Shown in pieces: positions 1 to 9,031 of a DNA stretch of 64,000 bases (positions are counted from its first letter, which is position 1; every line of letters begins with the position of its first letter). A program made the position numbers and the translations under genes. This DNA comes from JADZAI01 sp046348585. Its GTDB lineage: Bacteria > Pseudomonadota > Alphaproteobacteria > Micropepsales > Micropepsaceae. The notes beneath the pieces are model-generated. The model was not told the origin of the DNA. It worked only from the letters and a program-made list of their open reading frames with translations, and did no database searches. The stretch is from NCBI GenBank assembly GCA_046348585.1, contig JAXMDZ010000007.1, positions 1 to 64,000 on the forward strand, given 5' to 3'.

Positions 1-791
1 CCGGCATCTATCGCGCCGGTTCCGGCCATCCGGGCGGGGCGCTTTCGGCCGCCGACCTGCTCGCCGTCCTCTACGGCGCGGAACTGAACATTCCCGGCGG
101 CACGGCGGACGATCCCGGCCGCGACCGCTTCGTGCTGTCGAAGGGCCACGCCGCGCCCGCGCTCTACGCGGTCTGGGCGGCGATGGGCTATGTCGCCGAC
201 GCGGTGCCGCTGGCGCTGCGGCGCATCGGCACGGCCTCGCAGGGCCACCCGCACGTCCTCGATCTTCCGTTGAGCGAGACCAGCACCGGCTCGCTCGGCC
301 AGGGCTTCTCGGTCGCCATCGGCATGGCGCTGGGGCTGCGCCACCAATACGTTCCGGCCCGCGTCTATACGATGCTCGGCGACGGCGAATGCCAGGAAGG
401 CGAGGTCTGGGAAGGCGCGATGTGCGCCGCCCATCACGCCCTCTCCAATCTCTGCGCCGTCGTCGACTACAACAAGCTCCAGTCCGACGACCGCAACGCC
501 AACATCATGGGGCTGGAGCCGTTCGCCGCGAAATGGCGCGCCTTCGGCTGGCACGCCGTCGAGATCGACGGCCACGACCGCGCCGCCATCCTCGCGGCGC
601 TCGCCGAAGCCGCCGCCACGCACGACCGCCCGACCGTCGTCATCGCCCACACGATCAAGGGCAAGGGCGTCTCCTACATGGAGGACAAGCCGCTCTGGCA
701 CGGCAGCGTGAAGATGAAGCCCGACGAAACCCGCCAGGCGCTCGCTGAACTCGGCGCGTCCGAAACCGACATCGCGACATGGATGGCCTGA
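1..791 (+). CDS. Transketolase, N-terminal (ThDP-binding) subunit, 5'-truncated
   Basis: The reading frame is open from base 3, so the start lies upstream of the window; 263 codons including the stop are visible. It carries the transketolase motifs GHPGGALSAADLL and DRFVLSKGHAAPALYA, and the ThDP/Mg site begins GDGECQEGEVWEG and ends at VVDYNK, matching the GDG-N signature. Split transketolases move a two-carbon ketol unit between sugars using ThDP and a separate C-terminal subunit, which here starts 1 nt after the stop. It opens an operon running into pseB and pseC, so a specialised role in making a sugar precursor is more likely than the housekeeping pentose phosphate enzyme. That role is inference; the family call is firm. 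Confidence 0.9.
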   Translation, partial: GIYRAGSGHPGGALSAADLLAVLYGAELNIPGGTADDPGRDRFVLSKGHAAPALYAVWAAMGYVADAVPLALRRIGTASQGHPHVLDLPLSETSTGSLGQGFSVAIGMALGLRHQYVPARVYTMLGDGECQEGEVWEGAMCAAHHALSNLCAVVDYNKLQSDDRNANIMGLEPFAAKWRAFGWHAVEIDGHDRAAILAALAEAAATHDRPTVVIAHTIKGKGVSYMEDKPLWHGSVKMKPDETRQALAELGASETDIATWMA

Positions 792-792
792 C

Positions 793-1758
793 ATGAGCGC
801 CCCCGCCCTCATCGCCGCCTCCGGCGACTCGCTGCGCGAAGCCTTCGGCAAGGCGCTCGCCACCCTCGCCGAAACGCGCGAGCGCCTCGTCGCGCTCGAC
901 GCCGACATCGCCGGCGGCACGGGCCTGCATCATTTCCGCAAGGCGCATCCCTCGCGCTTCTTCCAGTTCGGCATCGCCGAACAGAACATGATGGCGGTGG
1001 CCGGCGGCATGGCGGCGACCGGCCTCGTCCCCGTCGTCACCACCTTCGCGGTCTTCTGCCTGCGCGCGGTGGAGCAGGCGCGCCTCTCCATCGCCTATAC
1101 GAAGCGCAACGTGAAGATCGTCGCCTCGCATCCCGGCCTCGATGTCGGCCCGGACGGCGGCTCGGCCCAGGCGCTCGAAGACCTCGCCGCCTTCCGCGCC
1201 ATTCCCGGCATGACCGTCCTCTCGCCCGCCGATCCGCACGAGATGGCGCTGGCGACCGCGGCCGCCGTCGATTTCGACGGCCCCGTCTATATGCGCACCG
1301 GCCGCAGCCCGGCGCGCGCCGTCTATGCCGAGGGCCATGTCTTCCGCATCGGCAAGGGCCACATCCTGCGCGACGGCCATGACGTGACGCTCATCGCCTG
1401 CGGCGTCGAGGTCGCCCGCGCGCTGGAGGCGGCCTCGCTGCTCGCCGCCGAGAACATCTCGGCCCGCGTCGTCAACATGGCGACCATCAAGCCCATCGAC
1501 GCCGATCTCGTCGCGCGCTGCGCCGAGGAAACCGGGGCCATCGTCACCGCCGAGGACCACAACGTCATCGGCGGCCTCGGCGGCGCGGTCGCCGAGGCGC
1601 TGGTGCGCGCCCGCCCCTGCCCGGTCGAGTTCGTCGGCCTCGAAGACGTCTTCGGCGAATCCGGCGAGCCGGAGGAACTGGCGGAGAAGTACCGCCTCAC
1701 CGCCCCGCACATCGCCGCCGCCGCGAAGCGCGCGCTGAAGCGCAAGCGCCATGGCTGA
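793..1758 (+). CDS. Transketolase, C-terminal subunit
   Basis: This 321-residue protein is the pyrimidine-binding plus C-terminal half of a split transketolase. The motif FGIAEQNMM has the glutamate (E63) that activates ThDP in this family. The region from about residue 190 to the end resembles the transketolase C-terminal domain, with VTAEDHNVIGGLGGAVAEAL. It should pair with the upstream N-terminal subunit to form the active site. It starts 1 nt after that gene and its end overlaps the next gene by 8 nt, so the genes are translationally coupled. The sugar substrate cannot be read from the sequence. Confidence 0.9.
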   Translation: MSAPALIAASGDSLREAFGKALATLAETRERLVALDADIAGGTGLHHFRKAHPSRFFQFGIAEQNMMAVAGGMAATGLVPVVTTFAVFCLRAVEQARLSIAYTKRNVKIVASHPGLDVGPDGGSAQALEDLAAFRAIPGMTVLSPADPHEMALATAAAVDFDGPVYMRTGRSPARAVYAEGHVFRIGKGHILRDGHDVTLIACGVEVARALEAASLLAAENISARVVNMATIKPIDADLVARCAEETGAIVTAEDHNVIGGLGGAVAEALVRARPCPVEFVGLEDVFGESGEPEELAEKYRLTAPHIAAAAKRALKRKRHG

Positions 1759-2506
1759 TCTCGATCTCGCCGGACGCGCCGCCCTCGTCACCGGGGGCGG
1801 ACGCGGCATCGGCCGCGCCATCGCGCTGCGCCTCGCCGAGGGCGGCGCCGCCGTCGCCGTCGCTTACCGCAGCAACGAAACGGAGGCGAACGAGGTCGTG
1901 CGCCTCATCCGCGAACGCGGCGGCCGGGCGCTCGCCGCGCGGATGGAAGTGACCGATCGCGCCGCCATCGCCGCCGCGCTCGACCGCACCGAAAGCGAAC
2001 TCGGTCCCTTGCGCATCCTCGTCAACAACGCCGGCATCAATATGCCGACAGACTTCGACAAGGTGAGCGACGCCGACTGGGACGAGATCCTTTCCGTCAA
2101 CCTCAAGGGCCCGTTCGTGTGCAGCCAGCTCGCCCTGCCGCGCCTCGCGGCGGCGGGCGGCGGCTCCATCGTCCATATCGGCTCGGTCAGCGGCCAGTAT
2201 GGCGGCCCGCGCACCGCGCACTACGCCGCCTCCAAGGCTGGCCTCATCTCGCTCGCCCAGGTGATCGCCCGCTTCGGCGCGGACAAGGGCGTGCGCTCCA
2301 ACGTCGTCGCCGCCGGGCTCATCGCCTCCGACATGGCCGCCGCCGGCATGGCCGCCGCCAGCGTGCAGCAGGCGGCGCAGAACATCGTCCTGAAGCGTCT
2401 CGGCACCACCGCCGAAGTCGCCGACGCGGTCGCCTTCCTCGCCTCCGACGCCTCGTCCTACATCACGGCGCAGACGCTCAACGTGAACGGGGGGCTCTAC
2501 TTCTGA
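1751..2506 (+). CDS. SDR family NAD(P)-dependent oxidoreductase (FabG-like)
   Basis: This 251-residue classical short-chain dehydrogenase has the cofactor motif TGGGRGIG near residue 14, NNAG in the middle, and a catalytic Ser-Tyr-Lys set in SVSGQYGG followed by YAASK. The C-terminus LNVNGGLYF matches the FabG-like LxVxGG ending. It overlaps the transketolase C gene by 8 nt and shares one base with the next gene (TGATG). FabG-like enzymes in sugar clusters often reduce a keto sugar or oxidise a hydroxyl, and a role on a transketolase product is plausible here but inferred. A lipid role is unlikely given the neighbours. Confidence 0.85.
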   Translation: MADLDLAGRAALVTGGGRGIGRAIALRLAEGGAAVAVAYRSNETEANEVVRLIRERGGRALAARMEVTDRAAIAAALDRTESELGPLRILVNNAGINMPTDFDKVSDADWDEILSVNLKGPFVCSQLALPRLAAAGGGSIVHIGSVSGQYGGPRTAHYAASKAGLISLAQVIARFGADKGVRSNVVAAGLIASDMAAAGMAAASVQQAAQNIVLKRLGTTAEVADAVAFLASDASSYITAQTLNVNGGLYF

Positions 2507-3738
2507 TGCGCAAGGCGATCCTCATCGTCTGCGGCGGCATCGAGGCGACTCACGGCATCGCCCGCGCGCGCGAGCTGGGCTACCACGTCGTCGTCAGCGA
2601 CGGCGATCCGCACGCGCCGGGTTTCGCGCTCGCCGACGGCCGGCTGGTCGTCTCGACCTATGACGCCGAAGGCTCCGCCGAGGCTGCCGCGCGCTACGCC
2701 GCCACGGTCCGCCCCATCGACGGCGTCATCTGCATGGGCGCGGACGTGCCCCACACCGTCGCCGCGATCGCCCGCCGCCTCGGCCTGCGCGGCCTTTCGC
2801 CCGAAACCGCCCATCTGGCGATGGACAAGCTCGCCATGAAGGACCGCCTCAAGGCGCATGGCGTGCCGATCCCCTGGTATGCGCCGCTGCGCGACGCCGC
2901 CGACCTTCAGCTCGCGCTGCTCGAACGCGGCCGCGATCTGGTGGTGAAGCCGGTCGACAGCCGCGGCGGACGCGGCGTGCAGCGCATGAACGCCGGCCGC
3001 GACGCCGAAACCGCCTATGCCGAGGCGAAAGCCCAGTCGCCGACCGGCCGCGTCATGGTCGAGGCCTATCTGCCGGGTCCGCAGATCTCGACCGAGTCGA
3101 TCCTGCTGGACGGCGTCGGCTACACGCCGGGCTTCAGCGACCGCAATTACGAATTCCTCGACCGCTTCGCCCCGTGGTTCGTCGAGAACGGTGGCGATCT
3201 GCCCAGCCATGTCGCGCCCGCGATCCGCGCCGATGTCGAGGCGACGGTCACCGCCGCCGCCCGCGCCCTCGGCATCGCCCGGCACAATTACAAGGGCGAC
3301 ATGGTCGTCCACGCCGGCAAGGCGCATGTCATCGAAATCGCCGCGCGCCTGTCGGGCGGCTATTTCAGCACGCGCGAGATTCCGCTTTCGACCGGCGTCG
3401 ATTTCGTCGGCGCGGTGATGAAGCTGGCGCTCGGCGAGCCCGTCGCACCCGCCGACCTGACGCCGCGCTTCGAGCGGCCCATCGTGCAGCGTTACGTCTT
3501 TCCGCCGGCCGGACGCATCGCCGCCATCCATGGCGCGGACGAGGCGCGCGCCCTGCCCGGCATCCTCGAAGTGACGCTCAGCAAGACGCCCGGCGACGTC
3601 ATCCCGCCCGCCACCTCCAGCGCCGCGCGCGCCGCGATGGTGCTCGCCACCGGCGCGACGATGGTCGAGGCCCGCGCCAACGCGGCCCGCGCCGTCGCCG
3701 CCATCCGCTTCGACTGCCGCGCCGAGGCCGCCGCATGA
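2506..3738 (+). CDS. ATP-grasp domain protein (carbamoyl-phosphate synthase-like ligase)
   Basis: The ATG at 2506 overlaps the SDR stop; longer in-frame starts lie inside the SDR gene and are unlikely. The 410-residue product begins with a Rossmann-like pre-ATP-grasp segment (AILIVCGGIEATHGIARAR), followed by MDKLAMKDRLKAHGVPIPWY and VVKPVDSRGGRGVQRM typical of the ATP-grasp lid and nucleotide site. HVIEIAARLSGG has the metal-binding Glu seen in carboxylate-amine ligases. Such enzymes join a carboxylate to an amine or thiol using ATP. In this operon it may attach an acyl or amino-acid group to an amino sugar, or make an activated precursor; that is inference. It overlaps the next gene by 4 nt. 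Confidence 0.8.
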   Translation: MRKAILIVCGGIEATHGIARARELGYHVVVSDGDPHAPGFALADGRLVVSTYDAEGSAEAAARYAATVRPIDGVICMGADVPHTVAAIARRLGLRGLSPETAHLAMDKLAMKDRLKAHGVPIPWYAPLRDAADLQLALLERGRDLVVKPVDSRGGRGVQRMNAGRDAETAYAEAKAQSPTGRVMVEAYLPGPQISTESILLDGVGYTPGFSDRNYEFLDRFAPWFVENGGDLPSHVAPAIRADVEATVTAAARALGIARHNYKGDMVVHAGKAHVIEIAARLSGGYFSTREIPLSTGVDFVGAVMKLALGEPVAPADLTPRFERPIVQRYVFPPAGRIAAIHGADEARALPGILEVTLSKTPGDVIPPATSSAARAAMVLATGATMVEARANAARAVAAIRFDCRAEAAA

Positions 3739-5720
3739 GCCTCGTCGAACCGCTCTCGCGCCCCGTCCGTCCGCGCCGCACCGCGACGCTCACCGGCTAC
3801 GCGCTGTTCCATCTCAATTTGATGTTCTCCTCGATCGAGGAATCGCAGCGCCCCGCCGTCATCGCGCGCTGCTATCACCCGCTGCTCGACCTCGCCGAAA
3901 GCGGCATCCCGCTCGGCATCGAGGCGACGGGCCTGACGCTCGAAATCGTCGCCGCGCTCGATCCCGCCTGGATCGCCCGGCTCAAAGCCCTCATCGCCGC
4001 CGGCCGCGCCGAATTCGTCGGTTCCGGCTATGCCCAGGCGATCGGCCCGCTGATGCCCTGGCAGGCGGTGTTGAAGAACCTGACGCTCGGCCGCGAGGTC
4101 TATCGCCGGCTTCTGGACGCCGATCCCGCCCTCGCGCTCGTCAACGAGCAGGCCTGGTCGGGCGGCCTCGTGCCGCTCTACCGCGAGGCCGGCTATCGCG
4201 CCCTCGTCATGGACTGGGACGACTGCGCCGCCCATCACCCGGAATGGAACCGCCACTGGCGCTACCATCCCCAGCGCGCGCAGGGCGCGGACGGCAGCCG
4301 CATCGACCTCCTGTGGTCCAACACCATCGCCTTCCAGAAGCTCCAGCGCCTCGCCCATGGCGACATCGACCTCGACGCCTATGTCGATTTCGTCGCCGGC
4401 CATCGCGGCCCGGTCGACCGCGTGCTGGCGCTCTACACCAACGACGCCGAGTGCTTCGACTTCCGCCCCGGCCGCTTCGCCACCGAGGAGAAGGTGACGA
4501 TCGGCGAATGGCGTCTGGTCGGCGAGGGGTTGAAGGCGCTCGCCGCGCGCGGCGTCACGCTCGCTTTGCCCGGCGAGGCGCTGAAAGCGGCGCGCGGCGG
4601 CAATTCCGGCAACGATCTGGTGCTGGAAGCGCCCTCCAATCCGGTGCCGGTGAAGAAGCAGCCCAAATATAATCTCACCCGCTGGGCCTCGTCCGGCCGC
4701 GACGACCTCGCCGTCAACACGCTCTGCCACCGCGCCTTCCGCGCGCTGCCGCCGGACGCCCCGGACGAGGACTGGCGCACGCTCTGCCGCCTGTGGTCGA
4801 GCGACTTCCGCACCCACATCACCGAGCGGCGCTGGACCGCCTTCCGCGCCGAGCTGGACGCCTTCCTCGCGCGCCTGCCCTCCCCGCCCGCCGCGCAGAC
4901 GCCCGGCCCCGTAACCGTCGCGCCCGCCGTCGATGAGGACGCCCGCCACATCCTCATCGAGACGCCGTCGCTCCGCCTCGTGCTCGACAAGCGCCGCGGC
5001 CTCGCCATCGCCGCGATGGGCCGCCCGAACGAGCGGCCGCTGATCGGCGGCCTCGCCCATGGCGAGATCGACGACATCGCGCTCTCCGCCGACTGGTACA
5101 CCGGCAATTGCGTCTTCGAAGGCCCCGGCGAGCCGAAAGTCACCGACCTCGAACGCTGCACGCCCACGCTCGCCGCCGCGCCGGACGGCGGCCTTCTCGT
5201 CTCCGCCCGCATCGAGACGCCGCTCGGCCCCATCGACAAGACGCTGCGGATCGCGCCGGACGCCCCGCGGGTCGAGACCGACCTCACCTTCCACTGGCCG
5301 CATTGGGGCAAGGGCTCGCTGCGCCTCGCCCATGTGACGCTGAAAAGCGACGCCTTCGACCTGCCGAACCTTTCCTACGCCACCCACAATGGCGGCCGCG
5401 ACCTCGAACGATTCCCGCTTTGGGGCCACGCCGTCGATCTCGGCGCGGCGGTCTCGTTCCTCATCTCGTGCCGGGCGGGGGTGGGCATGACCGAGGGCCT
5501 CCTCGCGCTCGGCGACGGCGTCAACGCCGTGCGCCTGACCGCCGATCTCGCCACCGCCGCCGTCATCGGCCTCGTCGAGCACCGCACGCTGCACGGCCAG
5601 ACCTTCTGCCGGATGATGCTCTCGGCGCTGGAGATGGACGAGACCCGCCGGCCCGACCTGCCCTCGCCGCCGCGCCGCGTCCGCTACGCCCTGGAGCTGG
5701 CCAGCGTAAACGCTTGTTAA
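3735..5720 (+). CDS. Glycoside hydrolase family 57-like protein
   Basis: This 661-residue protein starts in an ATGA overlap with the ATP-grasp gene. The N-terminal half looks like a GH57-type barrel: YALFHLNLMFSSIEESQRP at the start, NEQAW around residues 137-141 resembling the GH57 nucleophile motif (E138), and TNDAECFDF with D237 resembling the acid/base Asp motif. The C-terminal half (from about residue 400) is beta-rich and could be a sugar-binding or GH57 C-terminal domain. No signal peptide is visible, so it is probably cytoplasmic. GH57 members cleave or transfer alpha-glucan or related linkages; the substrate here is unknown. Placement before pseB suggests a job in flagellar or surface glycan metabolism. 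Confidence 0.65.
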   Translation: MSLVEPLSRPVRPRRTATLTGYALFHLNLMFSSIEESQRPAVIARCYHPLLDLAESGIPLGIEATGLTLEIVAALDPAWIARLKALIAAGRAEFVGSGYAQAIGPLMPWQAVLKNLTLGREVYRRLLDADPALALVNEQAWSGGLVPLYREAGYRALVMDWDDCAAHHPEWNRHWRYHPQRAQGADGSRIDLLWSNTIAFQKLQRLAHGDIDLDAYVDFVAGHRGPVDRVLALYTNDAECFDFRPGRFATEEKVTIGEWRLVGEGLKALAARGVTLALPGEALKAARGGNSGNDLVLEAPSNPVPVKKQPKYNLTRWASSGRDDLAVNTLCHRAFRALPPDAPDEDWRTLCRLWSSDFRTHITERRWTAFRAELDAFLARLPSPPAAQTPGPVTVAPAVDEDARHILIETPSLRLVLDKRRGLAIAAMGRPNERPLIGGLAHGEIDDIALSADWYTGNCVFEGPGEPKVTDLERCTPTLAAAPDGGLLVSARIETPLGPIDKTLRIAPDAPRVETDLTFHWPHWGKGSLRLAHVTLKSDAFDLPNLSYATHNGGRDLERFPLWGHAVDLGAAVSFLISCRAGVGMTEGLLALGDGVNAVRLTADLATAAVIGLVEHRTLHGQTFCRMMLSALEMDETRRPDLPSPPRRVRYALELASVNAC

Positions 5721-5771
5721 CGGCCCCGGCCGCACTCTGACGCCCGATTTGCGTCTGACCGCCCGAGGACC

Positions 5772-6878
5772 ATGACCGCTCACCTGAAGACCGCCGCTGC
5801 CGCCCCGGCCGCGTCCGGCGTCTCGCCCGCCTATGGCCGGCTGATGTCGTGGATCGCCCGCCGCGACTTCCGCGAGCCCATGATCGACCTCAACGACAAG
5901 ACCGTGCTTGTCACCGGCGGCACCGGCTCGTTCGGACAGGCCTTCGTGCGTCAGGTCATCGCCGAGTTCAAGCCGCGCCGGCTCATCATCTTCAGCCGCG
6001 ACGAGCTCAAGCAGTTCGAGATGGCGCAGGTCTTCCCGCAGGAGCGCTATCCCTTCATGCGCTTCTTCATCGGCGACGTGCGCAGCCGCGACCGCCTGGA
6101 GATGGCGATGCGCGACGTCGATTACGTCGTCCACGCCGCCGCGATGAAGCAGGTGCCGATCGCCGAGTACAATCCGCTCGAATGCGTCCACACCAACATC
6201 CTGGGCGCGGAGAACATCGTCCACGCGGCGCTGTCGCGGGGCGTGAAGAAGGTGCTGGCGCTCTCCACCGACAAGGCCGCCAACCCGGTCAATCTCTACG
6301 GCGCGACCAAGCTCGCCTCCGACAAGATCTTCGTCGCCGCCAATCATCTGGCCGGCTCCGACGGCACGCGCTTTTCTGTCGTGCGCTACGGCAACGTCAT
6401 CGGCTCGCGCGGCTCGGTCGTGCCGATGTTCGAGAAGATGATCGCCGAGGGCGCGGCGGACCTTCCCATCACCGACGACCGCATGACGCGGTTCTGGATC
6501 ACCCTGCCGCAGGGCGTGAACCTCGTCCTCTCCTCGATGGCGATGATGAAGGGCGGCGAGATCTACGTCCCCAAGATCGCCAGCCTCAAGATGACCGAAC
6601 TCGCCGCCACCATGGCGCCGGGCCTCGGCCAGCGCATCATCGGCATCCGCCCCGGCGAGAAGCTGCACGAGGTGATGATCCCCGAGGACGTCGCGCGCCA
6701 GACGCTCGAACTCGCCGACCGCTACGTGATCCTGCCTTCGTGGGGCACGCTGCGCGACGACTACGCCGCCGCCGGGGCGCGCGAGGTCGCGGACGGCTTC
6801 TGCTACGCCAGCGACAAGAACGTCGATGCGCTCGACGCGCGCGGCCTTCAGGCTCTGCTGACGGACGCCTTCCCGTGA
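5772..6878 (+). CDS. pseB: UDP-N-acetylglucosamine 4,6-dehydratase (inverting)
   Basis: PseB catalyses the first step of pseudaminic acid synthesis, turning UDP-GlcNAc into UDP-2-acetamido-2,6-dideoxy-beta-L-arabino-hexos-4-ulose. The extended-SDR cofactor motif TGGTGSFG is at residues 48-55, AAMKQVPIAEYNPLEC and STDKAANPVNLYGATK are signature PseB strings (Y176, K180), and RYGNVIGSRGSVVP and IGIRPGEKLHEVMI follow. I chose the ATG at 5772 because GAGGA sits just before it; this gives about 36 extra residues relative to usual PseB, whose start would match the Met at 5881. The gene follows a 51-nt gap and overlaps pseC by 4 nt. Confidence 0.92.
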   Translation: MTAHLKTAAAAPAASGVSPAYGRLMSWIARRDFREPMIDLNDKTVLVTGGTGSFGQAFVRQVIAEFKPRRLIIFSRDELKQFEMAQVFPQERYPFMRFFIGDVRSRDRLEMAMRDVDYVVHAAAMKQVPIAEYNPLECVHTNILGAENIVHAALSRGVKKVLALSTDKAANPVNLYGATKLASDKIFVAANHLAGSDGTRFSVVRYGNVIGSRGSVVPMFEKMIAEGAADLPITDDRMTRFWITLPQGVNLVLSSMAMMKGGEIYVPKIASLKMTELAATMAPGLGQRIIGIRPGEKLHEVMIPEDVARQTLELADRYVILPSWGTLRDDYAAAGAREVADGFCYASDKNVDALDARGLQALLTDAFP

Positions 6879-8083
6879 AGCCGGCCGGCGACGTGCGGCC
6901 CTTCCTGCCTTATGGCCGCCAGGTCATCGAAGACGACGATCTTGAGGCGGTGCGCGAAGCCCTGCTCTCGCCGATGCTCACCACCGGCCCACTGGTCGGG
7001 GCCTTCGAGGCGGCGCTGGCCTCCGCGACCGGCGCGCGCGAGGCGGTCGCCTGCGCGAACGGCACGGCGGCGCTGCATCTCGCCGCGCGCGCCATCAAGC
7101 TCGACCGCTGCCAGTCGGCGATCGTTCCTTCCGTCACCTTCGTCGCCACCGCCAACGCCGTGCGCTATTGCGACGCCGAGGTGGTGTTCGCCGACGTCGA
7201 TCCCGAAACCGGGCTGATGACGCCGGAGACGCTGCTGGAGGCGCTGCGCCGCGCCCCGTCCTCGGTCCGCGCCGCCTTTCCGGTCCATCTCAACGGCGCC
7301 TCCTGCGACATGGCAGGCATCGCCGGGATCGCCCGCGCCTGGGGCCTCTGGGTGGTGGAAGACGCCTGCCACGCGATCGGCGGCACGCAAGGACCGGCGG
7401 CGAGCCCGGTCGGCGCCTGCGCGCACGCCGACCTCGCCTGCTTCAGCTTCCATCCGGTCAAGACCATCGCCATGGGCGAAGGCGGGGCGATCACGACCAA
7501 CGATGCCGGCCTCGCCGCCGCCATGCGCCGCGACCGTAGCCACGGCCTCACCCGCGAGCCCGGCGATTTCACGCTGGCGGACTCGCACGACGCGGACGGC
7601 GCGCCGAGCCCCTGGTTCTACGAACTGCACGCGCCGGGCTTCAATTATCGCGCGCCCGACATTCTGTGCGCTCTCGGCCTGTCGCAGCTGAAGAAGCTTT
7701 CCCGCTTCGTCGCCCAACGCCGCCGCCTTATGGCCCTCTACCGCGAGGCGCTGGCCCCGCTCGCTCCCGTCGTCCGCCTGGTCGAGGAGCCGCCGCACGG
7801 CGAGACCGCCTGGCATCTCTGCGTCGCGCGGATCGACTTCGCTTCGGCCGGCATCGGCCGCGCCGCGCTGATGCGCCGCCTCGCCGAGGACGGCATCGGC
7901 AGCCAGGTCCATTACATCCCGGTCCACCGCCAGCCCTATTACGCCGCGCGCTATCCCGAGCTCGCCCTGCCGGGGGCGGACGCCTATTACGCGCGCTGCC
8001 TGTCGCTGCCGCTGTTCGCGGCGATGACCGAAGACGACGTGGCGCGCGTCGCCGCCGCCCTCGCCGCCGCCCTCGCCCGCTGA
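6875..8083 (+). CDS. pseC: UDP-4-amino-4,6-dideoxy-N-acetyl-beta-L-altrosamine transaminase
   Basis: This is the second pseudaminic acid enzyme, a PLP-dependent DegT/DnrJ/EryC1-type aminotransferase acting on the PseB product. The GTG start overlaps the pseB stop (GTGA). Visible motifs are PYGRQVIEDDDLEAV at the N-terminus, ACANGTAALHLA, VVEDACHAIGG with the PLP-stacking Asp, and SFHPVKTIAMGEGGA with the Schiff-base Lys at residue 196. GFNYRAPDILCALGLSQLKK and VHYIPVHRQPYY are typical of the C-terminal part. At 402 residues it has a normal family length. Genes for the later steps (pseH, pseG, pseI, pseF) are not in the window and may lie upstream. Confidence 0.92.
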   Translation: MKPAGDVRPFLPYGRQVIEDDDLEAVREALLSPMLTTGPLVGAFEAALASATGAREAVACANGTAALHLAARAIKLDRCQSAIVPSVTFVATANAVRYCDAEVVFADVDPETGLMTPETLLEALRRAPSSVRAAFPVHLNGASCDMAGIAGIARAWGLWVVEDACHAIGGTQGPAASPVGACAHADLACFSFHPVKTIAMGEGGAITTNDAGLAAAMRRDRSHGLTREPGDFTLADSHDADGAPSPWFYELHAPGFNYRAPDILCALGLSQLKKLSRFVAQRRRLMALYREALAPLAPVVRLVEEPPHGETAWHLCVARIDFASAGIGRAALMRRLAEDGIGSQVHYIPVHRQPYYAARYPELALPGADAYYARCLSLPLFAAMTEDDVARVAAALAAALAR

Positions 8084-8119
8084 CGCCCGCCGGGCGCAAC
8101 GCAACGGCGCAAACGCAAC

Positions 8120-8143
8120 GGCCGCCGGGTGGGGCCGGCGGCC
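8120..8143. terminator. Hairpin between convergent pseC and flagellin genes
   Basis: A 9-bp perfect inverted repeat (GGCCGCCGG / CCGGCGGCC) with a 6-nt loop sits between the two stop codons. There is no clean T run, although the minus-strand side continues as TTGCGTTTGCG. It probably ends transcription from one or both sides. Confidence 0.5.
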
Positions 8144-8173
8144 GCTGCGCGCGAAAAGCGGCGGAAAGCGCCG

Positions 8174-9007
8174 CTATCCCTGGAACAGCGAGAGGATGAT
8201 CTGGGGCGCGGAGTTGGCGATCGAGACCGCCTGCGCGCCCAATTGCTGTTTTATCTGCAAGGCCTGCAACTTGGCGCTTTCGATCGCCATGTCGGCATCG
8301 ACGAGGTTGCCGACGCCGCCGGTCATCGCGTCGGTGAGTTTGCCGACGAAGACGAGATGGGCGTCGACCTTCTTGCCGACCGAACCGAGCCGGGCGAGCG
8401 CGGCGTTGACGTTCTGAAGGCTGGCGTTGACCAGCGACAGCGCGCTCGACGACGAGGCGAGCGACGTCAAGGCGGTGGTCGAGGTCAGCGTCACGATCGA
8501 GCCGCTGACCGACATGTTCTCGGGCGTCAGCGTGATGGCGCTGGTGGCGTCGGCGTCGGCCAGCATCTGGATGCCGGTGGCGACCGAGCCGTTGATCAGG
8601 TTCGCGCCGTCGAACTTGGCGTTCTGGACGATGGTGGCGATCTGGCTGCGCAGCGAGCGGAAATCCTCGTTCAGCGCGTTGCGGGCCGAGGTGTCGATCG
8701 AGGCGTCGTTGGCGGCGATCGCCTTCTCCTTCATCTGCACCAGCAGGTCGGAGATCGATTCGCCCGCCGCGAGGGCGACGTCGGTGATGCTCTTGGCGCG
8801 GTTGAGGCTGGCGGTCACCGCGGTCATCGCGCCGATATCGGCCCGCATGCCCTGGGCGATGGCGTAGACGGCGCTGTTGTCCTTGGCCCCGATGACCTTG
8901 AGCCCGGTCGAGACCCGGTTCTGCGTCACTTCCAGCTCGCGGGTCGAGCCGTTCAGGTTCTGCAGCGCCACCATGGCGGCGACATTGGTGTTGACCGACA
9001 GAGTCAT
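8174..9007 (-). CDS. Flagellin (copy 1)
   Basis: This 277-residue flagellin has only the conserved D0/D1 terminal helices (MTLSVNTNVAAMVALQNLN at the start, NLVDADMAIESAKLQALQIK near the end) and a short central part, as in other alphaproteobacterial flagellins that lack D2/D3. A longer in-frame start exists at 9337, but the flagellin N-terminus and the GGAGAAG ribosome site fix the ATG at 9007. It has its own sigma-54-type promoter (9063-9077) and a leader stem-loop (9032-9046). It is more divergent than the next two copies (ends LSLFQG, TSTTALTSLASSSS in the middle). It would be exported through the flagellar secretion system and form the filament. Confidence 0.95.
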   Translation of the reverse strand: MTLSVNTNVAAMVALQNLNGSTRELEVTQNRVSTGLKVIGAKDNSAVYAIAQGMRADIGAMTAVTASLNRAKSITDVALAAGESISDLLVQMKEKAIAANDASIDTSARNALNEDFRSLRSQIATIVQNAKFDGANLINGSVATGIQMLADADATSAITLTPENMSVSGSIVTLTSTTALTSLASSSSALSLVNASLQNVNAALARLGSVGKKVDAHLVFVGKLTDAMTGGVGNLVDADMAIESAKLQALQIKQQLGAQAVSIANSAPQIILSLFQG

Positions 9008-9031
9008 CCGGCTTCTCCACGCTCGACAGGC

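Noticed and set aside
655..1821. Long minus-strand frame opposite the transketolase genes
   Set aside because: Arg/Ala/Gly-rich shadow frame of a GC-rich gene; no motifs, and the plus-strand frames are real enzymes.
3492..6668. A 1058-codon minus-strand frame across ATP-grasp, GH57-like and pseB genes
   Set aside because: Lies wholly opposite clear coding genes and is low-complexity; a GC-skew artefact.
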